This document shows positions 25,081-35,827 of a DNA stretch of 64,000 nt, piece by piece. Position numbers and translations under genes: made by a program. The notes beneath the pieces are model-generated. The model searched no databases, was not told the DNA's origin, and worked only from the letters and a program-made list of their open reading frames with translations. The stretch is from contig JAQGDQ010000357.1 in NCBI GenBank assembly GCA_030141605.1, forward strand, positions 58,501 to 122,500, read 5' to 3'. The stretch comes from Tubiluchus corallicola (taxonomy: Eukaryota; Priapulida; Priapulimorpha; Priapulimorphida; Tubiluchidae). Numbering within the stretch: the stretch's first letter is position 1; each line of letters opens with the position of its first letter.

Positions 25081-26471
25081 TCGGCCGTAAAATTCCCTTC
25101 CAAAGATTTTGCCTATTGCGACTTTTTTGTTAATTAAGAGCAACTCTGCATAAGGCTATAAAGAACGATTATGTCCTCACTGAACAGATGCCTGTTTACT
25201 CTCAGCAAACGATAAAAAACACACCTGGAATAATTTGCTTCTCATTAAATCCGCTACCATTGCTTACCAGCTGGATGAGTTTCTCTATTAATCAATAAAT
25301 TTATCTTATCAAATCATCCAATCAGGGAGGCATATATTTTATCTCCAAATTATCGATTCATAAATTTATTCACGACACCATCAACTGAATGCGACATTGG
25401 TGACTTAGCGATCTACAGAATGAAGCAAATTCTAATACGTATTAAAACTCATTCCAATAGCCATTATTCTAGCTTAATATTAATGACATTTTCTTAGTTA
25501 ACATTAGTGTTACTCTATCAACACTAGTTAATTTACAAAGCTGTTAATTTTAAACTGATGTACTAGACCCAAAACAGCAGCAGCACCAGTCATTCTCACT
25601 AGCAGTAATAAAAAGTGCAAGAACTAGACTTTGCTTACAACTTGTAAAAGAGAATCATTTATTTAGCAAGTACTGTTTAGCACTCTGTTCATCACTTACC
25701 GTGCAACCTCGAGTCGAACCACTGACCCACTTTTATGTTATAAGAACTACAGTTAGTATTTCAGAACACGACCTGCACGACTGCTAGTTGTTAAAGGTAG
25801 CAATAAAATTACTGCGTACTGTCACGGGTATGTGAGGCATGTCTAATTAATAGCCTACAGGCGGCACAATTCACATACTGTTTACCGAAAAAACGAAAAA
25901 AGCCGTTTTACGTAAGTTTGTTACTAGCTTTGGTCAAATCACAACCGATAATTAAATCTACCATACGTGTACAGCGACACTGATCATCGGTGTGCAGACT
26001 GTTACAGTAGTTAGGAATTATGCCCCGTTTATACGATCAGTTTTTAAAATGTCAAACTAAAACTAAAAAACAACTTTGAAGAAAAAACTGATTGTCTAAA
26101 CGAGGATTAACTACCTCACTCACAGAACTGAACCTATGAAGTCAGCATCAAAGTGCGAAATTCTTAAAACTATTTTACCATGAAGAGGATCCATGTTAAA
26201 CCCTGATTAGGCCTGTCATACTACAACTGAAAATGCAATATCCGTAAAGGCACAACAACACAGACTGTAATAACAAACACAACATATGAAGTTTAGAAAA
26301 AATAATGAACAACGATAAGTCTTACAAGTTAATAAAGCCGAAACCTAAAAAAATAATACTGTACCAAAGTAAAATAATCATCACATCGCAAGCAAGTGAA
26401 ACGTCAAGTATACACTCACCCTTCCCGTTTCTGTTGTATTTTGTGTATAACTTCCAACTTGCTTGCTTTAA

Positions 26472-26762
26472 CGGGTTTCCCCGTTTTCATTCACCCGATG
26501 CGAACTACGTTTACACTGCGCGATAACGTTATCATAAAATCTACACAGACAGTGTTGCTAAGCCTGCTATTAACCGTATAATACCACCGGGTTTCCCCGT
26601 TTTCTTTCACAACGATGCAACTAGGTTTACACTGTCGCGACGCTGTTATCATAAAATGTACGCAGATCGTGTTGCTAAGCGTGCTATTAACCTGTGTAAT
26701 ACGACCGGGTTTCCCCGTTTTCTTTTGCAACGATACAACTACGTGACCGTGTTACTAAGTAG
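26472..26762. repeat. 117-bp tandem repeat, 2.5 copies
   Basis: Copies begin with CGGGTTTCCCCGTTTTC at 26472, 26588 and 26706. Each holds a GTTATCATAAAAT core and a GTGTTGCTAAG block. The third copy is truncated. It lies inside the inverted-repeat element. Confidence 0.85.
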
Positions 26763-28569
26763 TATTAAATTGTTCTGATTTAGAGCTAGAAGTATAAGTT
26801 CATCCAAATTTAGAGTTACGATAACCTGAAGTTACGGGCAACCCAACCAATCAAATGCGTCTACTGCCCTGACGTAACATCGTAATAAAAGACTAAATAA
26901 ACTGGTGGCACCATCTATTAAGAAAATGGTTAACGATTTATCTAAAAAAACAGCCTTTTTAGTTTAAAAGAGCAATACCTTTGTTATTTTTTATTTAATG
27001 AGTATGTAATAAAGCTAGTAGTGTAACAATAGGAGATCAGAGCTTAATAAACCAAAATGTTATTCTGCTATTACTAGTTTAGCCTTGTAAACTCTGGTGT
27101 TTTCTTCCAGTTTCAGTCAGTCTTCTAACATGTTTTTTCTCTTTTTATGATTCACTGTCAATGACAATAATGTTTAGATACAATACTGGAAATCAGTTAG
27201 TCTTAATAAGTTATCCCGGCAAATTAATCAGCATTATTATTATTTCTTGCGCATGTGCTATATAACCTAATTTTATTACGAAGTGTAGAGACTACTGTTT
27301 GGACAACTATGAATCATTTTATGATAAGGTGAATTTTGTTTAAATTTTATAAATATAGTGAATTTTGGAAAACGAGTGATTGTTTCAGTAATGTTGTAAT
27401 GCAATTTGCCAATTTAATCAGGTAACACGTAATATAAAAAAACATTAAATATTGGGCGCATCAAATGTGGCTACAATTCTGCTTGCAACATCAATAAATA
27501 ACTAGAACATGACTTCGATTCACTTTAACAAATATCAGCTAAAATCAGCTAAGTCAGTTTGAAAAACAATAGGAAGACATTATGTAAAATTTAACTCAGC
27601 TTAATCAAATGATTGAGTAGGTCTGCTAGTGCTGAAGAAGTATTGCCCGTGGTCTAATATTATCTAATCTAATCTAATATGATAATTTTCGGGCCGATTG
27701 CATGACCCTCGAACTTTAAATTGGCAAATCAAATTATAAGTTTTGTTTTTATAAACCAGGTGTTGCCCCTTTCAGATACATAATGATTGTTTAGTAAATT
27801 GCGAGCTGTTGATAATGCCAATATACTGTATTAATTTTTCTTGACTGAGAAGAAGGCGCTTAACATTTTTTGCTAAACCAACAAACAGTGACAGCTGTTC
27901 TCCTCACCTCAGAAATATAATGAATCAAATTCTATAATTATATTCCGATAAATTTACTTAATAGGCATATGTATATAGATATATATACGCCTATGTATGT
28001 CATGTCATATATGTATGTCACGCGATGCATATATATTATACGTGTCGTGAATAAATTTATGAATCGATAATTTGGAGATAAAATATATGCCTCCCTGATT
28101 TGATGATTTTATAAGATAAATTTATTGATTAATAGAGGAACTCATCCAGCTGGTAAGCACGGATTTAATGAGAAGCAAATTATTCCCGGTGTGCTTTTTA
28201 TCGTTTGCTGCGAGTAAACAGGCATCTGTTCAGTGAGGACATAATCGTTCTTTATAGCCTTATGCAGAGTTGCTCTTAATTAACAAAAAAGTCGCAACAG
28301 GCAAATTTCTTTGGAAGAGGAATTTTATGGCCGACGCCAAGCTTGTATCGGCGCTCGAAGACGCCAAGCAAAGAGGTTCTGAAGAATCGCCGATAATTGT
28401 CCTGATTTTTTAAAAATTTTCCCGATTTTTGCTCTAAACCGATAATAGCTATTACATGTAAACTTCCACAATATCCGACTCTATTTGAACGCCTCTCTAG
28501 ATGTTTACCAAACACTTTGCAATTTGTTTACATAAAATGTGTAAACAGTGTAAGTTGTTGGCTATTTGA

Positions 28570-29415
28570 TCGGAGAATTGTCAAAGGGACAAAAGACCAC
28601 CGGCCAAAGGATCATCAGTTAGAGGATTGGCTAAGGACCAACGATCAAAGGACAACCAATGGATGTGTTGACAGAAGCTTTAGTGAAATTGCAACATTGC
28701 GTGCCGTTAATCTTTTGTTTAATAAAATATAACTGATAATTTTTAATGATAACATTAATGATTAATAAATGTCTTTTTTAATTAAAATTTATTTCGTACG
28801 TTTATTAGCTTTGCAAGAAAAGTTAAAATACTCAGCCTGTATACGAGGCTTAATAGATAAAATTGATGTATTTTGTTTCCAGTGCACCTTGTTGTTCTCT
28901 TACCTATTGATTTTTTCCACAGGTTGTTCCGCAGGTGGAAAACGCATACGCGTACGCGTCCGGATGCTGGGTAAACGCCACTTCAACTGTGCACTACTAA
29001 CCTGTCGGTGCGACTTCTTTGTTGTTGCGGTAACATCTTGGCTCCAAAAGATTGCTGCTTTTTGTCTAATGTTAATTAGCGAAGAGACGAAGTAAAGAAG
29101 AGACTTAGTTCTCATGGATCACATCATTTTTATCAAGATATTATTTCCAAATTGTTTTGCTGAACCTAATAATATTAACTTTAAATTTTTTTATGCATTT
29201 TAAGTTTCTAAGGATTTAAATTTAATTTTTTATCTATAAATAAATAATGTGGAACTTTTCAGTTTAACCTCTGTGCTTACACGATGTATGTCACACGATT
29301 TTTTTGGTTGATATTTGCCTGTCCTGCTAATTTTTATTCGGTTGTCCTTTAAGCTGGTAGTCATTTGTCCGGTGGTCCTTTGTCCTGTGGTACTTTGACC
29401 GTTCCCCGTCATTTT
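28570..29415. mobile_element. TIR element built from GGACAAAGGACCACC subrepeats (about 0.85 kb)
   Basis: 28570-28660 carries GGGACAAAAGACCACCGGCC and AAAGGACAACC. 29335-29415 carries the reverse complement of the same motifs (GGACAAAGGACCACCGG and AAAGGACAACC). The two ends therefore form imperfect inverted termini made of short subrepeats. The interior has a GC-rich patch near 28920-29070 with a possible short exon on the minus strand (MLPQQQRSRTDR followed by GTTAGT). No transposase is seen, so it is probably a non-autonomous element. Confidence 0.5.
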
Positions 29416-29830
29416 ACCGTACTCAGTAGCATCACTCAACGTTTGGCTGTGCTAGTTCACGCATTATACGCGCAACATTGGCCATAATCAGAAGGACCTA
29501 GATGAATAACTTAATAGTAAATAAATAAATAAGTACATATGAAGTCAGTAAAATTCACTAGCGGAAGTAGTTTTGTTTAACTTGTTTTTATTAATATTAC
29601 TCATCATAGTTGTTTACAGTAATAATAAACGCAGTTCATTCCCATGAAATATGGTTGGTTAGCATTTCTAAAACCAAATTCTGAAGTGACGTCTTGGATT
29701 ATCAAGAAAGCACCCTATAACAATTATACTATTTATTAAAATTAGTAAAATATATACATTCAGTCGAAAAACGATTGCTACATTTCTAGTTGTTTAGATG
29801 AAGCAATATTACCAGCAAAGTTAATGTTCA
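29250..29830. repeat. Block shared with 48.92-49.38 kb
   Basis: Both blocks contain TTGGCTGTGC, GCAGTTCATTCCCA, GACGTCTTGGATTATCAAGAA and AAACGATTGCTA in the same order and orientation. Together with the basic-protein exons this is consistent with a tandem segmental duplication. A dispersed repeat family is the alternative. Confidence 0.65.
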
Positions 29831-29865
29831 CGAGAAAAAAAAATACATAAGTAATCGACACTAAT

Positions 29866-29936
29866 AATAATAATAATTATTATTATTACTACTATTATTA
29901 TTATTATTATTAATATTATTATTATCTATCTATTAT
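29866..29936. repeat. (AAT)n/(ATT)n microsatellite
   Basis: AATAATAAT switches to ATTATTATT, giving a self-complementary AT-rich tract. Confidence 0.9.
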
Positions 29937-29984
29937 ATTAATATTCTTGGTATGGGCTTAATTTATTTATATATATATAAGATT

Positions 29985-30360
29985 CGAGGCTACAGCTTCG
30001 ACGACGGCACCATTTGCGGCGATCTATACATCAAACGAAAGGTCTCGATCTAGTGTCGTCTCATTGATGGTTTATTTTTCGAATCGGGCCCATTTTTCGG
30101 CCGTTTTTTGCAAAAGTTATACGGCTGATGTGGAGAACGGGAATGGGCCGAGGGTGGTGCTGGCTATGGATAGATAGCCCGTTGAGCGATGGGTGTCATA
30201 GGCATATTTAGAATTCGCGAGACGGCCACGGCGTTTTCCCGGACCCAACTCGCGATTTTTTCGAAATTTTGACCAAACAGCCTGCGGAAAAAACGTTCTA
30301 GCGGCGCCTGGTGGGACTCTCGGAAGGAGATATATAGCTCTTTAGAAAGAGGAAGAACAG
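29985..30360. other. GC-rich compositional outlier, function unknown
   Basis: About 370 bp rich in CpG and in runs such as TTCGAATCGGGCCCATTTTT and TTTCGAAATTTT, unlike the AT-rich neighbours. One plus frame is open for roughly 66 codons from 29984 (starting FEATASTTAPF), without a start or a recognisable domain. It could be a horizontally acquired or viral/transposon fragment, or an unmethylated regulatory island. Confidence 0.4.
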
Positions 30361-30851
30361 GGCTATTCGATCATGTAAGATATATGTTAGGACAAGTCCA
30401 TCAAGAGGAGTACCGACGAGTTAATTAGGTGTTCTATTTTCGGCAATTTTCGCTTAGAAAACTGCTGACGCAATGCACAACATTTGAATTGCCTAACATC
30501 GCTAAGTGCTTTTTACACTTATTTTTCTCTAGGCTTTTTCATGCAGGAACAACCATGTTTTTCTTTCACTGTAATTCTATTATGTTTTTCTTATCAATTA
30601 TATCATGTATATACTGTTTGAATAAACATTTTTGCATTATTGTATTTCGTTTTAGTAATACTTTACAGTTTATTTGGTGCTTGAGAATGGATTTTTTGCT
30701 TTTACATTATTTCTTATGAGAATAAATGATTCGGTTCTCAATGAAATCGGTTTTCAAACACTTTTTAGGAACGAATTATGGTTGAAAACAGAGGTTTGAC
30801 TGTAGAAGAAAAAACGACTTACTATTAGTTTTGTATTATTACTTTATTATT

Positions 30852-30925
30852 AGTTATTATTACTTTGCCAAGAAAATGATTTGTCACACAAGTCACATTT
30901 GTGGGGTTTCCTTCCAGTATTATTA
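30852..30925 (-). pseudogene. Relic zinc finger downstream of the stop codon
   Basis: On the minus strand KPHKCDLCDKSFSWQ can be read beyond the stop of the 17-finger array, separated from it by about 60 bp of degenerate sequence. It is a former 18th finger lost from the reading frame, now 3' UTR. Confidence 0.6.
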
Positions 30926-30977
30926 TGCTGTGGCACCTGTAACATGTTGACTCACATGTTGTAATGTTTATGTTGAC

Positions 30978-32491
30978 TCATGTCAACGTGGTATGAGTGT
31001 TCATGTGCTTGAGAAGATTACCTCTCTGAGAAAATGATTTGTCACATAAGTCACATTTGTGAGGCTTCATTCCAATATGTGTGTTCATGTGCCTGAGAAG
31101 ACTACATCGCCGAGAAACTGATTTGTCACATAAGTCACATCTGTGTGGTTTCATTCCAGTATGAATGTTCATGTGCCTGAGAAGATCACCTCGCCGAGAA
31201 AATGATTTGTCACATAAGTCACATCTGTGGGGTTTCATTCCACTATGTGTGTTCATGTGCCTGAGAAGACTACCTTGTTGAGAAAATGATTTGTCACATA
31301 AGTCACATTTGTGGGGTTTCATTCCAGTATGTGCATTCATGTGACTGAAAAGATGACCTCGCTGAGAAAATGCTTTGTCACATAAGTCACATTTGTGGGG
31401 TTTCATTCCAGTATGAATGTTCATGTGCCTGAGAAGATGACCTCGCTGAGAAAATGATTTGTCACATAAGTCACATTTGTGGGGTTTCATTCCAGTATGA
31501 GTGTTCATGTGACTGAGAAGACTACCTTGTTGAGAAAATGATTTGTCACATAAGTCACATCTGTGGGGTTTCATCATTCCACTATGTGTGTTCATGTGCC
31601 TGAGAAGACTACCTTGCTCAGAAAATGATTTGTCACATAAGTCACATTTGTGGGGTTTCATTCCAGTATGTGCGTTCATGTGCTTGAAAAGATGACCTCG
31701 CTGAGAAAATGATTTGTCACATAAGTCACATTTGTGGGGTTTCAATCCAGTATGAATATTCATGTGCCTGAGAAGATGACCTTGCTCAGAAAAAGATTTG
31801 TCACATAAGTCACATTTGTGGGGTTTCATTCCAGTATGAGTGTTCATGTGACTGAGAAGATGATGACGGCGAGAAAATGATTTGTCACACAAGTCACATT
31901 TGTGGGATTTCATTCCAGTATGAGTGTTCGTGTGCCTGAAAAGATGACCTCGCTGAGAAAATGATTTGTCACATAAGTCACATTTGTGGGGTTTCAAACC
32001 AGTATGAGTGTTCATGTGCTTGAGAAGATCACCTCGCTGAGAAAATGATTTGTCACATAAGTCACATTTGTGGGGTTTCAATCCAGTATGAGTTTTCATG
32101 TGCTTGAGAAGATCACCTCGCTGGGAAAATGATTTGTCACATAAGTCACATTTGTGGGGTTTCAATCCAGTATGAATATTCATGTGCCTGAGAAGATGAC
32201 CTTGCTCAGAAAAAGATTTGTCACATAAGTCACATTTGTGGGGTTTCATTCCAGTATGAGTGTTCATGTGACTGAGAAGATGATGACGGCGAGAAAATGA
32301 TTTGTCACACAAGTCACATTTGTGGGATTTCATTCCAGTATGAGTGTTCGTGTGCCTGAAAAGATGATGACGGCGAGAAAATGATTTGTCACATAAGTCA
32401 CATTTGTGAGGTTTCATTGCAGTATGAGCGTTCATGTGCGTGAGAAGGCTACCTTGCTCAGAAAATGATTTGTCACATAAGGAGGCGACAC
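30978..32491 (-). CDS. C2H2 zinc-finger protein, 17 complete fingers (last exon; 5' exons not found)
   Basis: This single large exon starts after a TTGATACAG acceptor at 32492 and ends at the stop at 30978-30980. It encodes one degenerate finger lacking its first cysteine (ASLCDKSFSEQ), then 17 intact fingers of 28 residues of the form CDLCDKSFSxxxxLxxHxxxH. The linker is TGMKPHKC or TGLKPHKC, where the usual C2H2 linker is TGEKPYxC. Variation is concentrated at helix positions -1, 2, 3 and 6 (Q-G-H-R, Q-G-D-K, R-H-H-S, E-G-H-R and others) while the scaffold is nearly invariant. That is typical of rapidly evolving DNA-binding arrays. A predicted nuclear DNA-binding protein; the target is unknown. 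AATAAA on the minus strand at 30843-30848 may be its poly(A) signal. The N-terminal effector domain, if any, is not identified. Confidence 0.85.
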
Positions 32492-33359
32492 CTGTATCAA
32501 CGAGAAAGGAAAAGTAAAATTTACAGTTAAAAATGCAATTATCTTATTGAATATCATTATTAAGACTATGTAACAGGTTTACGATTTAAGAACACCATCT
32601 AGAAACATTAGTTTATTGACACAAAAGCAATTTGCGATTACAAATATCTACGTATAGAATCTACAATTCTACATTTTTGAATGTTACTAAGTAAAAAAAA
32701 AGCAAATAGCTAAGAAATAATTTCATTTTCTGACCATTTTTGCTCATTTATCCTATTTTTGTACTCCTTATACAAAGTCGGTGTGTTTACAATAATGCAA
32801 GGGTGGCAATTGTCCCTCTGCCTCTCCCACCCCCTGTTGCTTTTACATGAACACTAAATAACTAAGCAGAAGTATCAAAATAATCTACCAATTAATTAAG
32901 TAAAAATTCAGCTAAACTTTGCAGCTTGATCGTTCACGCAGCTGCTTTTACTGGCTGGAATATGGACTGATACGATTTTTGATCGATTTCCAACCTCAAC
33001 TGTTCGCAAACTCGGCCAGCGAACAGCTCAGTTGCTGTGGTCACATACATCTCGCATCACTGAAGAAGCTTCCTACACATCGTTTGCACTGAATGTGTAG
33101 CAATAATCCATAAAAATATAGGTAAAGTACAGAAAAGTACAGGTCTAGATGCACCCTCGGTCTGACTCAACTTTGACTATAAGGGACATCGGATATAAGG
33201 GATGATTTTTTCCGGTCAGGAGGTGTCCTTTATATCTGAGGTTGACTGTATGTAACAATTAAACAAGCTTATTAATTAATAAAAAAGACAGTCGCAATCT
33301 AATGAATGAGAGGTAAGCGAATGAATAGTAATAACAACATTATCAATTTAATACATTGT

Positions 33360-34265
33360 CAGGGCGTATTAACCAATAGGCTAACTAGGCTATAGCCTAG
33401 GGCACCAAAGTTTGAGGGTGTTACATTTTAGAAAATATTCTTTGTCTCCTCGGGAAAATGTGTATACAGTCTAGCGTCGTTATCTCGCCACTGTCCGTCT
33501 AGGGCAAATTTTTGGCGAGAGGCGAGTATGGCGAGATAACGGGAATATATACGAAGTTAGTCTATATGTATATACATAATAGTTGATTAACATAGTGTTC
33601 CTCTATGTACATATAAAATATATTTCGCATTATGATACCAATCAACATTAAATCAGAAATGAAAAAATGTTACAAAAATAATCTTAGAATGTTACTTTTT
33701 TATTTAAAAAACCTTTTTCGAGTATACACTTAAAAATGCAATAAACTTAGGTGTTATAGAGTAAGGATATCGGTGACGCTTTAGTTTCTCTGCGCATTAA
33801 CCAACCACAGCACTCCTAATCTAATCCTGGTGAGACACACACTAGATTAATTATGTCTGTCTATTGAGTACAGCAGCATTGTCTACATATATACTATTGG
33901 TTATATTGATCGACACGCGGTATATGTATTGATCGATTCACCTCTGAGTTTGTCTGTTTGGCGACATAACAAATATAGTTTACATAAGCACTCATCCTAG
34001 CATGACATGGCGAGGGTGAGAAGCGAGGGTGGCGACTTAACGAGGTAAATATCAAAGCAGGAAATCCGTCCTGATACTTTCTATGGCGAGAGACAAGTTT
34101 GGCGGCATAATGAGGGGCGAAATAACGAGGCTAGACTGTACTTTCATATTCATGTAAAGGGCATATTTCATAACACACCACAGGCAGCTACTGAGCGCAG
34201 ATTTTATATAAGTGCCACATAACGAACAAATGCAACGTATTACACAACAAGCAGTTGCGCAATAT
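33360..34265. mobile_element. Dispersed TIR repeat, copy 1 (interrupted)
   Basis: It starts CAGGGCGTATTAACCAATAG and contains TAGGCTATAGCCTAGGG. It is homologous to 40472-40668 except for a 672-bp insertion at 33467-34138. No coding capacity was seen; it is a non-autonomous DNA transposon family. Confidence 0.65.
33467..34138. mobile_element. pogo/Tigger-like MITE, 672 bp, TA target site
   Basis: The ends are CAGTCTAGCGTCGTTATCTC and, on the other strand, CAGTCTAGCCTCGTTATTTC. Both ends are flanked by TA. Terminal CAGT, TA insertion and a 'CTCGTTAT' subterminal motif are typical of pogo/Tigger elements. The interior is non-coding. The related repeat at 40.5 kb lacks it, giving an empty site (GTGTATAATTTCATATTC). 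Confidence 0.8.
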
Positions 34266-34299
34266 GCTTCAATATAAGTCAACATCTATGTTATAATTA

Positions 34300-35200
34300 C
34301 TCAGCAATACGCTTAGCTGTTTGAAAGACTTAAAGGACAAGAAAAGGGGCACCTGAAGTAGGTTTCAGAAAAATTGTCTTAAAAAATTATACTACTTATG
34401 GCAATTTTATGCACATATCGTATTCGCGTTGAAAGGAATTTTCATTTGTTGTCATTTTACATCTCCTGCAATACTGTTCCGATGGCGCTATTACATGACG
34501 TCACTACGCCACGTAGATCAGGGGAAGAAAAGGCAATGTTAAATTATGACCCAAAAAAGTTTCCGTGCAAATCTATATTACTTAGCATTTCATTTACCTG
34601 GTGTAAAGACTTATGCAACTAAAATAATAATTTAAAATGTTTGTGCCAATTGGTAAATGTCGCTGACTCACCCTCCAGGGTGCGCCACTCACTAGCCAAA
34701 AACGTATTTTTAATCTTATTGACAAGATACAGTAATTTAAAATTTTACTTAGTTAGCAACGTTTAAGCCACAAATGCTCTGATTATTTTTTCAAACTTTA
34801 TTTAATGTTATTAAAACTTTTTCCACAAGACCTACCATTAAAATGGCTGCGTCTAGCGGTCATTGCGGGAGTTTAAATTTACACGTTTTATACAGTGTTA
34901 CTGCCGATGCAAGCCATGCATATAAAAAGGTAATATGTAAGTGGTAGAAAATTTCGAGACGAATTTTTTAAGCTTTATGTATGTGGAGGGTTTTTTGTGC
35001 TTTAAGTAACTGGAAAAGAAAATTCCTAATCATTTAAAATGTTGGAGTCAACTGGTAAAATAGCAGTGCACATAGATTCACCAAAAACATATTTTTAACC
35101 TCACTAATAGATTTACAGACTTTCACTAAGCGTGCCATTTTTTTATTTTGCCACCTTTACCTACTTTTCCATTTGTGCTTCAAAAAATATATAAAGACAA
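34300..35200. other. Intergenic, nothing coding recognised
   Basis: AT-rich sequence with several short open frames that lack domains or splice sites. Two similar blocks (34640-34760 and 35040-35130), each with CCAAAAACGTATTTTTAA-like or CCAAAAACATATTTTTAA-like text, suggest an internal repeat. Confidence 0.4.
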
Positions 35201-35214
35201 AGTCCTGTGTTGGG

Positions 35215-35440
35215 TGGCTGGTTGTCCTGCGTTAGGCAGCCGAGTGGTTTAGATATCGGACTGCAAGCACGCAGTCTTGAGTTCGATACTAGCGCCTACC
35301 AGGGCCAAAGGAATATACTCTGCATGTTATTTGTTATACGTGTGTTGCGTATTTACCCGTATTGTAAATGTAAGTCGCAAAATTTAGGTGTGCTAATGTT
35401 GTCTGTTAAATTTTGTCTTTGTCACTGAAAATACATGTAA
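35215..35440 (+). repeat. tRNA-derived SINE-like element
   Basis: CAGCCGAGTGG matches an RNA polymerase III A box. GAGTTCGATAC, about 35 nt later, matches a B box, with an ACTGC/GCAGT hairpin between them. The cloverleaf is incomplete and unrelated sequence follows, so this is a tRNA-like SINE head rather than a working tRNA gene. Confidence 0.5.
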
Positions 35441-35827
35441 GTTTGAAAATCGGACCCAATGCACTAAACATTAACATTGGACCTAAACACGGACCTAAAC
35501 TTAACATTTTTGAAATCCAACTTTTCAAATTTTTGCTTTTAAAACTCCATACTATTGTTGCAACCACTCCCCCTCGCAAATTACAGCTCCTAGACCATCA
35601 CAGGGACGCCAACTTATGTTAGTTGAAACATTCAAAGATTTTCCACTTCTGTTATTAGTAGTCGTACAGAACAGTGAGCAAGTTTCAAGTTCAGGTTTCC
35701 GTCCTGACACTTCTGTGACCAGTTTAGTACTTTAATTAAACAACAGTACCACCGCTTAGTAGCCAAGTTCTCAAGTAAGTGAAGCGCGGCCAAAAAGAAA
35801 AGGCTCCTAGTGCTAATCAGTCTACTA

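Larger units (their letters stand above)
24720..28398. mobile_element. Element bounded by long terminal inverted repeats (about 3.7 kb)
   Basis: 24720-25378 and the reverse complement of 28042-28398 match closely across about 350 bp of unique arm sequence. Outer ends are AATTATC and GATAATT; inner ends are CACGACAC and GTGTCGTG. The arms differ mainly because the left one carries a 12-copy 27-bp minisatellite that is single-copy in the right. The 2.66-kb interior is AT-rich, with a 117-bp tandem repeat and no transposase. It is best read as a non-autonomous DNA transposon or a palindromic duplication. No target-site duplication was seen. Confidence 0.7.

Noticed and set aside
24699-25137. Three overlapping repeat-protein frames of 116-134 codons
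   Set aside because: They arise from a 27-bp minisatellite open in every frame. The single-copy arm at 28.3 kb shows the array is an expansion, not a gene.
28769-29115. 108-codon plus-strand frame and its minus-strand partner
   Set aside because: They lie inside a TIR element. Only a very short minus-strand exon-like piece has a splice donor, and nothing connects to it.
30860-32480. Regular 84-bp repeats considered as a CRISPR-like or satellite array
   Set aside because: The period is exactly 28 codons and encodes C2H2 fingers. It is a coding array in a eukaryotic genome.
35215-35300. Functional tRNA gene
   Set aside because: A and B boxes are present, but the acceptor and anticodon arms do not form a proper cloverleaf. 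A SINE head fits better.
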